A stretch of 64,000 nucleotides of DNA from Actinomycetes bacterium (GCA_021786375.1 JAJYNL010000015.1:1-64000), one strand, 5' to 3'. Shown: positions 39,897 to 49,928, numbered from the stretch's first letter. The notes: generated by a model not told the origin, from the sequence alone. Numbers and translations: made by a program.

Positions 39897-41205
39897 ATGG
39901 GATCACCTTCGCGGACCTCGTCTCCGGCTGCCGCCGCTCTCTCCGGCCTCGAGGGTATACGGGCATGGGTCGAGGATTTCTACCGCGACCTCCACGAGCA
40001 TCCCGAGCTGTCGCATCAGGAGGTTGTGACCGCGGCAAAGGTCGCGGGGCGAGTGGCGGCCTCCGGCGTCTCCGTGCACACCGGGGTGGCAGGTACCGGG
40101 GTGGTGGGCTTGCTCCGGAACGGGGGAGGGGCCCGCCGTGCTTCTGAGGGCGGACATGGACGCCCTGCCGGTGGCTGAGGCCACAGGCTTGAGCTACGCC
40201 AGCGTGCAGCTTGGGACCGATTCGTACGGCAAAGAGGTGCCGGTCATGCACGCTTGCGGGCATGACGTGCATGTCGCATGCCTCCTGGGCGCGGCACACC
40301 TGCTCGCTTCGCATCGGGAGGCTTGGGCCGGGAGCGTGGCCTTCGTGTTCCAGCCGGCCGAAGAGACTGGAGACGGCGCACGCGCGATGGTCGAGAGTGA
40401 CCTGGCGGGGCTTTTGCCACGGATCGATGTCGCGCTCGCCCAGCATGTCCTTGCCGCGCCTGCCGCAGTAGTGGGCACCCACGCCGGCCCGACCCTTTCG
40501 GCGGCGGACAGCTTGCGCATCACGGTCTTTGGTCGCGGCGCGCACGGATCGATGCCCCAGGCATCCGTAGATCCCGTTGTCCTCGCGGCCATGATCGTCA
40601 TTCGGCTGCAGACGGTGGTGGCGCGGGAGACTCGTCCCGGCGAGCCGGTGGTGCTGACCGTGGGGAAGCTGCAGGCGGGCACCAAGAGCAACGTGATCTC
40701 GGACCACGTGGTGATCGAGCTCAACATCCGCACCCACAGTCCCGAGACTCGAAGCGCCGTCCTGGAGGCGATCCATCGGATCGTGGACGGCGAGTGCCAG
40801 GCGTCCGGATCTCCGCGGCCCGCGACCTATGAATTCTTCGACCAATTCCCGCTCACGGACAACGACTTGGATGCGACCAACCGCGTCGCCGAAGCTTTCC
40901 GCGCGTACTTCGGGGAGCGGGCCGTGGCTCTTCCGGCCCAGTCGGCCAGCGAGGATTTCAGTGACATCCCCAATGCGCTCGGCGCTCCCTACTGTTACTG
41001 GGGAATCGGTGGGACCGATCCCGAGCTCTACCGCAAGGCCGAGGAGGCGGGCCGCGTGGCCGAGCAGGTCCCGGTCAACCACTCCGCGCTATTCGCGCCG
41101 GTTATCCAACCCACGTTAGAGACGGGCATCGAGGCCCTGGTGGTCGCTGCGCTGGCCTGGATTGGTGCCCCCGTACCCGGAGCATCAGGCAGGGACCGGG
41201 CTTGA
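39897..41205 (+). pseudogene. M20-family amidohydrolase (HipO-like), split by an apparent single-G frameshift
   Basis: ORF1 (39897-40178) IRAWVEDFYRDLHEHPELSHQE...GVVGLLRNG, then frame shift; ORF2 (40138-41205) [16 protein letters not shown]...[17 protein letters not shown]...SEDFSDIP. Confidence 0.8.
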
Positions 41206-41207
41206 CC

Positions 41208-41852
41208 ATGGGATTCGAGCTGCAGCTGGTACTCGATCTGGCAGGCACCTTCGTCTTCGGGCTGAACGGAGCGCTCACGGCCATGGAGGCGGAGAACCTC
41301 GATGTCGTCGGAATCGTCGTGCTGGCCGTTATCACCGCCTTGGGCGGGGGAATAATCCGGGATGTGCTGATCGGCTCGTTCCCACCGGCGGCTTTCAGGG
41401 ATTGGCGCTACATGGTGGTCGGCGGTGGCGCCGGCCTGGCTGCCTTCGTGGCCCGGCATCTCTGGGTCCGTGTGCAGCGGTCGATCACGGTTTTCGACGC
41501 TGCGGGCCTGGCCCTGTTCTGCGTCACCGGTACGACTACCGCCTATGCCGCACATCTGGGCGCCTTCCAGTCGGTCATTCTCGGCACCATAACTGGCGTT
41601 GGCGGTGGCACGCTGCGTGACGTGGTGATTAGACGGGTGCCCACCGTCCTTTCCAGCGGACTTTACGCCGTCCCGGCCGCGCTGGGAGCCACCCTGACCG
41701 CCGTGTCGCTGTCCTTTCACTTCTACAGCGGAGCAGTCGCCGCCGCCGCCGCGCTCGTGTGCTTCGCGATACGAATGGTCGGAGTCCACTTCAACCTGAA
41801 CATGCCGGGGTCCGAGCCCGGCGCGACCTGCGCCGGGGCGGATGACGGCTAG
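41208..41852 (+). CDS. Trimeric intracellular cation channel / UPF0126 membrane protein
   Basis: Repeated GGGIIRDVLIG and GGGTLRDVVIRRVP motifs, seven-helix profile. Confidence 0.88.
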   Translation: MGFELQLVLDLAGTFVFGLNGALTAMEAENLDVVGIVVLAVITALGGGIIRDVLIGSFPPAAFRDWRYMVVGGGAGLAAFVARHLWVRVQRSITVFDAAGLALFCVTGTTTAYAAHLGAFQSVILGTITGVGGGTLRDVVIRRVPTVLSSGLYAVPAALGATLTAVSLSFHFYSGAVAAAAALVCFAIRMVGVHFNLNMPGSEPGATCAGADDG

Positions 41853-42041
41853 CCAAGACCGCCGCTGGTGCGGCCGGGCGCCCTGGTGTCCCGTGGCGAT
41901 TCACCACGACCGCGCCGTTCGCGGCCGCACATCGTTGCCGTCATGGCGAAGCGCCGGCTTGGCGGGCTCCCCGCCCTCCCCGCAATCGCGTTGACGTTAC
42001 GGCCCCGTGGTGCTAGCACTTGGTAGTCGTAATCCGCGCAG

Positions 42042-43076
42042 GTGCGCAAGGTGACGCGACCGTTCGACGAAGGGACCGTTGTGGCGATTGCGCACGGAGA
42101 GGGTGGCTCGCAGGCTTCGGCCGGCCGGAAGGTCGACGGGCCTGCGCTAGCGGTTGAGCATCTGACCAAGCGTTTCGGCAATCGCGCAGCTTATTCGGAT
42201 GTCTCCTTCGAGATCGGCTACGGGGAGGTATTCGGCTTCCTGGGACCCAACGGCGCAGGCAAGACGACCACCGTGCGCACTCTCGGGACCCTCATCGCCC
42301 CGACCTCCGGATCAGCCAGAGTGGCGGGGCTTGCCCTGACCGTTGCCAACGGAGCGGCCATCCGCCGGAGAATCTCGATCATGCCCGAGTCGCCCGGCCT
42401 CTATACCCGCCTCACCGTGGAGGAGAACCTCGAGTGCTTCGCGGGGCTGTACGGGCTGAGCGATGCGCGCGAAAGGATCCGTAGGGCTCTGGGCTCGGTG
42501 AACCTGCTCGAGCGCTCGCAAGACCTTTGCGGAGCGCTATCCAAGGGCCTGCGCCAGAGGGTGGCCCTGGCCCGAGCGCTGCTCAACGACCCCGAGGTTC
42601 TCTTTCTCGACGAGCCGACCTCCGGGCTGGATCCGGTTGCCGCCCGCGAGGTCCACGAACTGATCACCGCGATGCGCTCGCGCGGGGTGACCATCTTCCT
42701 CACCACTCACCGGCTCGAGGAAGCCGAGCGGCTCTGCGACCGGGTGGCGATCCTCAACACCACGCTGCGTATGATCGGCCGCCCGGACGAGCTGCGCACG
42801 GAGCTCTTCGCCAGAACGCTGGAGGTGCGAACCAAGGCGCCTCTTGGCAACCCCGGTGCTCTCTTTGCCGGCTTGTCCGGAGTGAAGAGCTGGTCCGACG
42901 CCGGCGGCGCAGCCTACCGGCTCGAGGTGACCGACCCCGAGGTGGCCGCGCCCGGTGTGACCCGGGCCCTGGTGGCCGCCGGAGCCGATGTCCTCTCCAT
43001 CGCGGAGTCGCGGCATTCCCTGGAGGACGTCTATCTCGAGCTGGTGGGCGAAGAGGAGAAGGCGGGGCGGGCGTGA
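42042..43076 (+). CDS. ABC transporter ATP-binding protein (drug/Na-type)
   Basis: GFLGPNGAGKTTTVRTLGTLI, ALSKGLRQRVALARALL, VLFLDEPTSGLDP. Confidence 0.9.
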   Translation: MRKVTRPFDEGTVVAIAHGEGGSQASAGRKVDGPALAVEHLTKRFGNRAAYSDVSFEIGYGEVFGFLGPNGAGKTTTVRTLGTLIAPTSGSARVAGLALTVANGAAIRRRISIMPESPGLYTRLTVEENLECFAGLYGLSDARERIRRALGSVNLLERSQDLCGALSKGLRQRVALARALLNDPEVLFLDEPTSGLDPVAAREVHELITAMRSRGVTIFLTTHRLEEAERLCDRVAILNTTLRMIGRPDELRTELFARTLEVRTKAPLGNPGALFAGLSGVKSWSDAGGAAYRLEVTDPEVAAPGVTRALVAAGADVLSIAESRHSLEDVYLELVGEEEKAGRA

Positions 43077-43807
43077 GCCAGAGCTGGACTCGAATTTGGG
43101 CCATGACGAAGAAGGAGCTGCGTGACTACCGGCGGAACCGCTTCGTGGTGTTGACCATGGCCGTGATGCCGCTTGTGTTCACGGTCGCGCCGATGGTCCA
43201 GCTCTTTGCCGTAAAGATCACCACCACGAGTCCCGCCTTCAATGCCCGCATCGGCCTCTCCTTGCTCTATATGCTTATCATCCCGGCTATCGTTCCCTCG
43301 TCCTTGAGCGCTTACTCGGTGGTGGGGGAGCGTGAGCAGGGGACCCTCGAACCGGTGCTCATCACACCGCTCAGCTCCCAGGAGTTCCTCTTCGGGAAGG
43401 CACTGGCTGCCCTCTTGCCCACCATCGCGATCTCCTATGCCGTCTTCGGGATCTTCCTTGCCGCGGCCGCCACATTCGCCCAGCCCGCAGTGGCCACCGC
43501 GATCTTCTCCGGGTCGCACATCTGGATCCAGCTGCTCTTCACCCCCCTGCTGGCCGGATGGTCGATCCTGGTGGGGATAGCCATCTCGACCCGGTCGGCG
43601 GACGTGCGCACCGCCCAGCAGCTGAGCGTGCTGGCAAGCCTTCCGCCGCTGGCGGTGGTGGCCCTGATCACTTTCAATGTCATTCACGCCTCACGAGGAA
43701 TAACCATCGGCCTGGCGGTCGCGCTGCTTGTCATCGACCGCTTCGGGTGGCGGGCGGTGGCGGCGATGTTTGACCGGGAGCGTCTGGTCACCGGCCGCCG
43801 CGGCTAA
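43073..43807 (+). CDS. ABC-2 type permease
   Basis: GTG start overlapping the ATPase stop; SQSWTRIWAMTKKELRDYRRNRFVVLT, SAYSVVGEREQGTLEPVLITPLSSQEFLFGKAL. Confidence 0.85.
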   Translation: MSQSWTRIWAMTKKELRDYRRNRFVVLTMAVMPLVFTVAPMVQLFAVKITTTSPAFNARIGLSLLYMLIIPAIVPSSLSAYSVVGEREQGTLEPVLITPLSSQEFLFGKALAALLPTIAISYAVFGIFLAAAATFAQPAVATAIFSGSHIWIQLLFTPLLAGWSILVGIAISTRSADVRTAQQLSVLASLPPLAVVALITFNVIHASRGITIGLAVALLVIDRFGWRAVAAMFDRERLVTGRRG

Positions 43808-43887
43808 CTGCTCTGCGGCCCGAGGCTGGGATGGGGAATGGTTTCCTCCCCCATGGACGGGTGACATCGCGGTTCGATTGATATATA

Positions 43888-44283
43888 GTGATCTGCGTGG
43901 ATACGCAGGTAACTAGAGAACCTACTTCGGCACAGCTGGAAGTGGCGGTGGAGACCTTCAAGATGCTGGCTGACCAGACCCGGCTAAAGATCGTCTGGGC
44001 ACTGCTTCATGGCGAGCACTCGGTCAACGAGCTGGCGGACCATCTCGGCATGAACCCCGCGGGCGTCTCCCAGCACTTGGCCAAGCTGCGGCTGGCTCGG
44101 CTGGTGACCGTGCGGCGGGAGGGGACCAAGGCCTTTTATGCGGCACAGAGCGCACACGTGCGCAAGCTCGTGGAGCAGGCGCTCTTCCACGCCGAGCACA
44201 TGTCGGGGACCGGAGCCGCTGCCGGGCCCGCGCATCCGGAGGAGGATTCGACCGGGAAGCCCGGCGGGACGGGGAGGATCTGA
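43888..44283 (+). CDS. ArsR/SmtB-family metalloregulator
   Basis: LADQTRLKIVWALLHGEHSVNELADHLGMNPAGVSQHLAKLRLARLVTVRREGTKAFY, C-terminal SAHVRKLVEQALFHAEH. Confidence 0.92.
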   Translation: MICVDTQVTREPTSAQLEVAVETFKMLADQTRLKIVWALLHGEHSVNELADHLGMNPAGVSQHLAKLRLARLVTVRREGTKAFYAAQSAHVRKLVEQALFHAEHMSGTGAAAGPAHPEEDSTGKPGGTGRI

Positions 44284-44286
44284 ACC

Positions 44287-45210
44287 ATGCACGTTGCCAC
44301 GCAAGCGCAAAGCCCGGAGCCGTTCGCCGCCACCAGGCGGGGTGACGATCGGGCGGATCGCCGCGAGGCCAACCGGGCTATCGGAGTCTCGGCCATCGGC
44401 CTTGCCGCCACCGGCCTTGCCGAGCTCGCCATCGCGGCTCTGAGCGGATCCGTGGGACTGCTGGGCGACGCAATCCACAATCTCTCCGACGTCAGCACCT
44501 CTTTGGCGGTCTTCGTGGGGCTGCGCCTCTCGAAGCGCCGGCCTTCGGAGACCCATCCTTACGGGTGGGAGCGGGCGGAGGACCTTGCCGGGCTGGCCGT
44601 CGCGCTCGTCATCTGGGCGAGCGCCGCGCTGACTGCGGTGATCAGCGTGCGCAAGCTGCTCGAGCACGGCACCACCAGCCATCTCGGCTTCGGCATCGCC
44701 GCGGCCGCGGTGGGAATCATCGGCAACCAGGTGGTGGCCAGGTACAAGCTGGCCGTGGGAAGAAGGATTCACTCGGCCGCCCTGGTGGCCGATGCGAAGC
44801 ATTCATGGCTCGATGCACTCTCCTCGGCAGGGGCCATGCTGGGGTTGATCGGTGTCGCCTTGGGCCTGCCCTGGGCCGACGGACTGGCCGGACTGGCCAT
44901 GACCCTTTTCGTCTGCCATGTCGGCTTCCAGGTAACCCGCGATTTAGTCCGCCACCTGAGCGACGGCGTCGAGGATGGTCTGCTGCAGGCGGCGAGTGCG
45001 GCCGCGATGGAGGTGGACGGCGTGAAGCATGCCCACGTTCGAGCCCGTTGGATGGGGCGCTCCCTTCTGGTCGAGGTGGATGGGTTTCTCAACGGCGACA
45101 CCACCTTGGCGGGGAGCGGGGCCATCGGCCTTGAGGTGGAACGGGCGGTGGCCGCGGCGGTGCCGGAAGCCCGTTTTGTCGTCTGGTCCGCCCGCGCCTT
45201 GCCCTCTTGA
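44287..45210 (+). CDS. Cation diffusion facilitator (CDF) transporter
   Basis: GSVGLLGDAIHNLSDVSTSLAVFVG, RPSETHPYGWERAEDLAGL, VADAKHSWLDALSS. Confidence 0.92.
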   Translation: MHVATQAQSPEPFAATRRGDDRADRREANRAIGVSAIGLAATGLAELAIAALSGSVGLLGDAIHNLSDVSTSLAVFVGLRLSKRRPSETHPYGWERAEDLAGLAVALVIWASAALTAVISVRKLLEHGTTSHLGFGIAAAAVGIIGNQVVARYKLAVGRRIHSAALVADAKHSWLDALSSAGAMLGLIGVALGLPWADGLAGLAMTLFVCHVGFQVTRDLVRHLSDGVEDGLLQAASAAAMEVDGVKHAHVRARWMGRSLLVEVDGFLNGDTTLAGSGAIGLEVERAVAAAVPEARFVVWSARALPS

Positions 45211-45379
45211 GGGTAATTCTCCTCGGATGGGGGTTCGCCGCGATCGGCGCGTCGGCCCGCGCGGTGCCCTCCACGGCAGGCACTGGAGACGTTAGGCTCT
45301 AACAAAAGCAGGCTCAGGGCCCAATGCTTGCTTCCAAGAGATGCCGCCGAGGCGCAGGCAGCGGTGCGGTGGAGAAGCC

Positions 45380-46525
45380 ATGGAACAGAGCGTAAAACTC
45401 GGCAAGCTGTGGGGAATCCCGATCGGCATGCACTGGAGTGTGGCGGTCATTTTCTTCCTGATCGCCTGGGAGCTGTCCGCCCTGGTTCTGCCGGCAGATG
45501 CCGCGGGCTCCTCCCAAGCCTGGTACTGGACGGTCGGAATCGTCACCGCAGTGCTCTTCTATCTCGGCTTGGTCGCCCACGAGGCCGCCCACGCCGTGGT
45601 GGCCAGGCGCAACGGCATCGGCGTGCGCAGGATCACCCTGTGGCTCTTCGGCGGGGTATCCGAGCTGGAGGGCGAGGCGCTTACGCCGGGAGCGGACTTC
45701 CGCATCGCGGTGGTTGGGCCGATCGTCAGCTTCGTGCTGTCGGGTGTGTTCGCGCTTCTGGCCGCGCTAGCGGCTTCTGCCGGCTCCCTCGTGCCCGAAG
45801 CTGCGCTCGGCTGGTTGGCTTGGATGAACCTTCTGCTCGGGGGCTTCAACCTTATTCCCGCCTCCCCGCTGGATGGCGGCCGAGTGCTCAGGGCCGCGCT
45901 TTGGCGCTTCGGTGGCGACAGGACCCGTGCGGCGGTGATCGCCTCGCGCACGGGCGTGGGATTCGGCTACCTCATGGTCGGCGCGGGGGTTCTCTTTTTC
46001 ATCTCCGGATACCTGATCGGCCTCTGGTTTGCCTTCCTGGGCTGGTTCCTCGTCTCCGCCGCGCGTTCCGAGGAGGGTGCCACGGTGATCCGCAGCACCC
46101 TCGCGGGTGTGCGGGTGCGTGACATCATGACCCCCGACCCGATCTGCTTTGAGGCGGCTACGACCGTATCGGAGCTGATCGAAGAAGCGCTGCAGCGCCA
46201 CCACTACACCTCCTTTCCCCTGGCCGGAGCGGATCGCAGGCCTACCGGGCTTGTCACCCTCTCCAGGGTCAGGCGTGTTCCTCCCGACAGCCGCCAGAGC
46301 ACCTCGCTGGCCGCGATTTCGACGCCGCTCGCCCAGGTGCCCCTGGCCCGGCCCGACGATCCGCTTCCCGGGATGTTGGAGCGGATGCAGGCATCGCCCG
46401 ACGGGCGGGCGCTGGTCATCGGTGACGATGGGGAGCTGGTGGGAATCGTCTCACCCAGTGACATCTCGCGCTACCTGCAGCTTTGCATGTTGCGGGGGAG
46501 CCGGCGGCCGGCGGGGCGAGCCTGA
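45380..46525 (+). CDS. Site-2 protease family (M50) with CBS domains, Rip3-like
   Basis: GLVAHEAAHAVVARRNG (HExxH), NLIPASPLDGGRVLRA, VRDIMTPDPICFEAATTVSELI (CBS). Confidence 0.92.
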   Translation: MEQSVKLGKLWGIPIGMHWSVAVIFFLIAWELSALVLPADAAGSSQAWYWTVGIVTAVLFYLGLVAHEAAHAVVARRNGIGVRRITLWLFGGVSELEGEALTPGADFRIAVVGPIVSFVLSGVFALLAALAASAGSLVPEAALGWLAWMNLLLGGFNLIPASPLDGGRVLRAALWRFGGDRTRAAVIASRTGVGFGYLMVGAGVLFFISGYLIGLWFAFLGWFLVSAARSEEGATVIRSTLAGVRVRDIMTPDPICFEAATTVSELIEEALQRHHYTSFPLAGADRRPTGLVTLSRVRRVPPDSRQSTSLAAISTPLAQVPLARPDDPLPGMLERMQASPDGRALVIGDDGELVGIVSPSDISRYLQLCMLRGSRRPAGRA

Positions 46526-46616
46526 AGCCCTCCCGGGGCGTTGATGCGGAGCACCCGAGCTTCTTCGAGTCGGCGGTGGTGCAATAGGATCGAGCGCAGG
46601 CTAAAAGGAGGACGAG

Positions 46617-47606
46617 ATGGTCAAGGCCTTTGTCATCGACGAGGCGGACGGCAAGGTCACCGGGGCGATCCGCGAACTGGACGACTCCGCGCTGCCCGCC
46701 GAGGGCTTGCGCGTGAAGGTCGACTATTCGACGCTCAACTACAAGGACGGCATGGTGATCAATGGCATCGGCCGCCTGGTTCGCAGCTACCCCCACGTCC
46801 CGGGAGTGGACCTGGCCGGCGTGGTGGAGGAGAGCTCGGACCCCCGCTTTAGCGTCGGCGACCGGGTTGTGGTCACAGGTTGGAGGGTCGGCGAGGTTCA
46901 CTGGGGCGGCTACGCGACGGTGCAGTGTGTCAATCCCGACTTCGCGATCAAGCTGCCCGACAGCCTTTCCACCTTTGCGGCCATGGCGCTGGGCACGGCC
47001 GGCCTGACGGCGATGCTGGCCATCATGGCTCTGGAGGATCACCATCTTTCCCCGGCTGCGGAGCACCCGGTTTTGGTGACAGGCGCGGCGGGCGGAGTCG
47101 GCTCCATTGCCGTTCTGGCCCTCTCCAGGTTGGGATACCGGGTGTCCGCCTCGACCGGGAGGATGGAGGAGGAGGCCTACCTCAGGGGTCTGGGGGCGAC
47201 GGAAGTGGTGGCACGGCAGGAGTTCTCCGAGCCTTCCAGTCGCCCACTTGAATCGGCCCGCTTTTCCGGGGCGATCGACAACGTGGGCGGGACCACCCTG
47301 GGACGGCTGCTCGGCCAACTCGACCCCGGGGCTTCGGTGGCCTCCGTCGGCCTGGCCGGCGGCTCCACCTTCAGCGCCAATGTGATGCCCTTCGTGGTGA
47401 GGGGTTGCAACATTCTGGGCATCGATTCAGTGACCTGCCCCAACGCCCGTCGTGAGGCCGCCTGGATGAGGCTCTCGGAGGTGATACCCCGGGTGACGCT
47501 TGAGTCGCTCACCTCGGTCTATGGGCTGCAGGACCTGGACCGCCTGGCGGACGAAATACTGGTCGGGCACGTCAGGGGGCGTGTGGTGATCGATGTTAAC
47601 GCCTGA
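46617..47606 (+). CDS. YhdH/AcuI-family quinone oxidoreductase (acrylyl-CoA reductase-like)
   Basis: VDYSTLNYKDGMVING, PHVPGVDLAGVV, VLVTGAAGGVGSIAVLALSRLGY, RGCNILGIDSV. Confidence 0.9.
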   Translation: MVKAFVIDEADGKVTGAIRELDDSALPAEGLRVKVDYSTLNYKDGMVINGIGRLVRSYPHVPGVDLAGVVEESSDPRFSVGDRVVVTGWRVGEVHWGGYATVQCVNPDFAIKLPDSLSTFAAMALGTAGLTAMLAIMALEDHHLSPAAEHPVLVTGAAGGVGSIAVLALSRLGYRVSASTGRMEEEAYLRGLGATEVVARQEFSEPSSRPLESARFSGAIDNVGGTTLGRLLGQLDPGASVASVGLAGGSTFSANVMPFVVRGCNILGIDSVTCPNARREAAWMRLSEVIPRVTLESLTSVYGLQDLDRLADEILVGHVRGRVVIDVNA

Positions 47607-47621
47607 TACCCTAGGGGGTAT
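47606..47621. promoter_or_regulatory. CsoR/CstR-like operator palindrome ATACCCTAGGGGGTAT
   Basis: Inverted repeat ATACCC-TAGG-GGGTAT, 9 nt before the thioredoxin ATG, overlapping the last base of the previous stop. Confidence 0.55.
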
Positions 47622-47630
47622 AGTGGTGGT

Positions 47631-47966
47631 ATGAGAAAGCGCAACGCCCAATCCTCAATCGAGGCGGACAGCTGGGAGGCATTCGATCGCGAAGTCCTGC
47701 AGTCGAAGGTCCCTGTAATCGTCGACTTCTGGGCGCCCTGGTGCGCGCCCTGCCGCAGGGTCGCCCCCGAGCTCGATGCGATAGCCGCGGGCAGGGGCGA
47801 TGCGGTCAAGGTTGTGAAAGTTAACGTGGACAAGAACCGCGACGCCGCCTTCAAGTACCAGATCGCCTCAATACCCACCATCGCCCTCTATCGCGACGGC
47901 GAGCTTCGGCGCAAGAGCATCGGGGCCAAGCCGGCGCGCATGATCGAGGCGGACCTGAAGCTTTGA
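47631..47966 (+). CDS. Thioredoxin
   Basis: VIVDFWAPWCAPCRRVAPELDAIA (CAPC), ASIPTIALYRDGE. Confidence 0.92.
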   Translation: MRKRNAQSSIEADSWEAFDREVLQSKVPVIVDFWAPWCAPCRRVAPELDAIAAGRGDAVKVVKVNVDKNRDAAFKYQIASIPTIALYRDGELRRKSIGAKPARMIEADLKL

Positions 47967-47970
47967 ATTC

Positions 47971-49182
47971 TCAGGCGATCCCCTGGGGGATCGCGGAAGG
48001 GTCGAGGCCGATGAGTTCGCGAGCGGTGTCGAAGGCGTAGCGATCAGTCATGCCACCTACATAGACGACCACCTCCGCCAGTAGATCCGCCTCCGACATC
48101 CCCGGTTCGAATCCGATCAGCTGCCTGGCGTGCTCGGGGTTCGAGGAGAGGTGCTCCACCAGCAAGCGCAGGACCCTTATTACCTGCTCGGACTGGTGGC
48201 GGGACTCGGGCCTCAAGTAGATCCGCTCGTAGTTGAAGGCCCGCAGGGCCCCTAGCACCGCGGCGTCCCGGTCCCGCATAGCCACGTTCCCGGTCTCGCG
48301 GGCACAGGAGACCATTGCGTTGATGAAGAAGTCGAGCTGGCCCGAACGGCTGGTGCCGGCCGCTTCAGCTACCAGGTCGGGCAAGTCGGCGGTGTCGACG
48401 ATTCCCGCGCGGGCCGCGTCCTCGAGGTCGTGGGCGCAATAGGCGATCCGGTCGGCCCAGGAGACCACCATGCCCTCGGGGGTGGCGGGCACCGGCCGGC
48501 TCCAGGAGTGGTTGCGCACCCCGTCGAGGGTCTCGGCGCACAGGTTCAACCTGGCGAGCACCCGATCCGCGCCGATGATGGCATGATCGTAGCCATCCGG
48601 CATGAATATCGCCAGCGCGTCCTCGCTGGCGTGGCCGCCGGGGCCGTGTCCGCAGTCGTGGCCGAGCGCAATGGCTTCGGTGAGCTCCTCGTTGAGGCGG
48701 AGCCTCTTGGCGATGGAGCGTGCAACCTGGGCGACCTCGAGAGCGTGAGTGAGCCGGGTGCGCTGATGGTCCCTGGGGAAGACGAACACCTGTGTCTTTC
48801 CGGCCAGGCGGCGGAATGCCGAGGAGTGTACGATCCGGTCGCGGTCCTTCTCGAAGCAGGTCCGATGCGGATCGCCGGGTTCCGGGCGCAGGCGGCGGCC
48901 GCCCCCCTCAGCGCGGGTTGCCCCCGGGTTCAGCATCTCCTGGGCGGTTTCGCGTGCGGGGCGGTCGAAGTCGACGCTGGTGGCGATGGCAGGCCCGGCC
49001 GAAGCATGGGCATGCACCAGCCCATTGCCGTCGGCCCACCCGGCCATGGTGGCCGCCCAGGCGTGGGCGCGCAGGGTGGCGCTCTGGCGCCGCTCCGCCT
49101 CGTCCCGGCTGATTGCACTGCCGTTATGCGCTTCCAAAGCTTTCCCGGCCTCCGTCCATTGACTCCAGGGTACTGAGACCAT
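47971..49182 (-). CDS. dgt: dGTPase-like HD hydrolase
   Basis: IVHSSAFRRLAGKTQVFVFPRDHQRTRLTHALEVAQVARSIAKRL, IALGHDCGHGPGGHASEDAL. Start uncertain. Confidence 0.9.
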   Translation of the reverse strand: MVSVPWSQWTEAGKALEAHNGSAISRDEAERRQSATLRAHAWAATMAGWADGNGLVHAHASAGPAIATSVDFDRPARETAQEMLNPGATRAEGGGRRLRPEPGDPHRTCFEKDRDRIVHSSAFRRLAGKTQVFVFPRDHQRTRLTHALEVAQVARSIAKRLRLNEELTEAIALGHDCGHGPGGHASEDALAIFMPDGYDHAIIGADRVLARLNLCAETLDGVRNHSWSRPVPATPEGMVVSWADRIAYCAHDLEDAARAGIVDTADLPDLVAEAAGTSRSGQLDFFINAMVSCARETGNVAMRDRDAAVLGALRAFNYERIYLRPESRHQSEQVIRVLRLLVEHLSSNPEHARQLIGFEPGMSEADLLAEVVVYVGGMTDRYAFDTARELIGLDPSAIPQGIA

Positions 49183-49288
49183 GCTGGCGTCGGGTAGTGA
49201 CAAGGAAGTGGAGCCGGGTGCGCCTGGCTGTGACGAATGACGCGCCGGTTTCGTTGACGCGCCTCGTAATTGCCGATACGCTGGGGAA

Positions 49289-49864
49289 ATGGCAACCAAA
49301 GACCAAAAGGACCGCTACAAGAAGTTCGTCGACGCCGGAAGGACGGTCACCAAGGTGACTTCTGAGCGCGTCGAAGAGGTGGCCAGGGACCTGGTGCACC
49401 TCACCGAGGTGCAGCGTGCCCAAGCCCAGGAGCTTCTCGACGACGTCATGAAGCGCTCCAAGAAGAGCACCGAATACATCGTGGAGACGGTGAAGCACGA
49501 GGTCGACAAGCAGTTCAAGAACGTCAAGTTCGCGAGTCGCGACGACCTGGCAAAGGTGAGCGAGACCCTGAGTCAGATGAAGTCCGACATCGCCTCGCTC
49601 GCCTCGATTCGCGAGGAGCTTCGTAACGATGTCATGAGGCTCTCCGAGGCGGTTGCCCATCTTGTGGTTGCGGTCAAGAGCGGTTCCGCCCACAAGGAGG
49701 AGGCTTCGGCCGAGTCCGAGGCGGCGCCGGCGGCTGAGGAGAATGCGCCCGCTCCCGAAGCCCCGAAGCCGGCTGCCAAGCCGAAGCCCGCAGCCACCCG
49801 TCGCCCGGCTGCACGCCGCCCGAGGAGCAAGCCCGCAAACGGCGGCGAGCCGGAGGCCGACTGA
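49289..49864 (+). CDS. Phasin-like coiled-coil protein with Ala/Pro/Lys-rich tail
   Basis: Amphipathic N-terminal ~130 aa; tail EAPKPAAKPKPAATRRPAARRPRSKPA. Confidence 0.55.
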   Translation: MATKDQKDRYKKFVDAGRTVTKVTSERVEEVARDLVHLTEVQRAQAQELLDDVMKRSKKSTEYIVETVKHEVDKQFKNVKFASRDDLAKVSETLSQMKSDIASLASIREELRNDVMRLSEAVAHLVVAVKSGSAHKEEASAESEAAPAAEENAPAPEAPKPAAKPKPAATRRPAARRPRSKPANGGEPEAD

Positions 49865-49928
49865 CCGCGGTTGTCAAGCGCCGTCGAACTCGCTTGAGCG
49901 GTTCGACTCCAACTGAGGACAAGCACCG

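Noticed and set aside
39661-41082. 473-aa minus-strand ORF
   Set aside because: Antisense to the M20 amidohydrolase, His/Arg-rich shadow composition.
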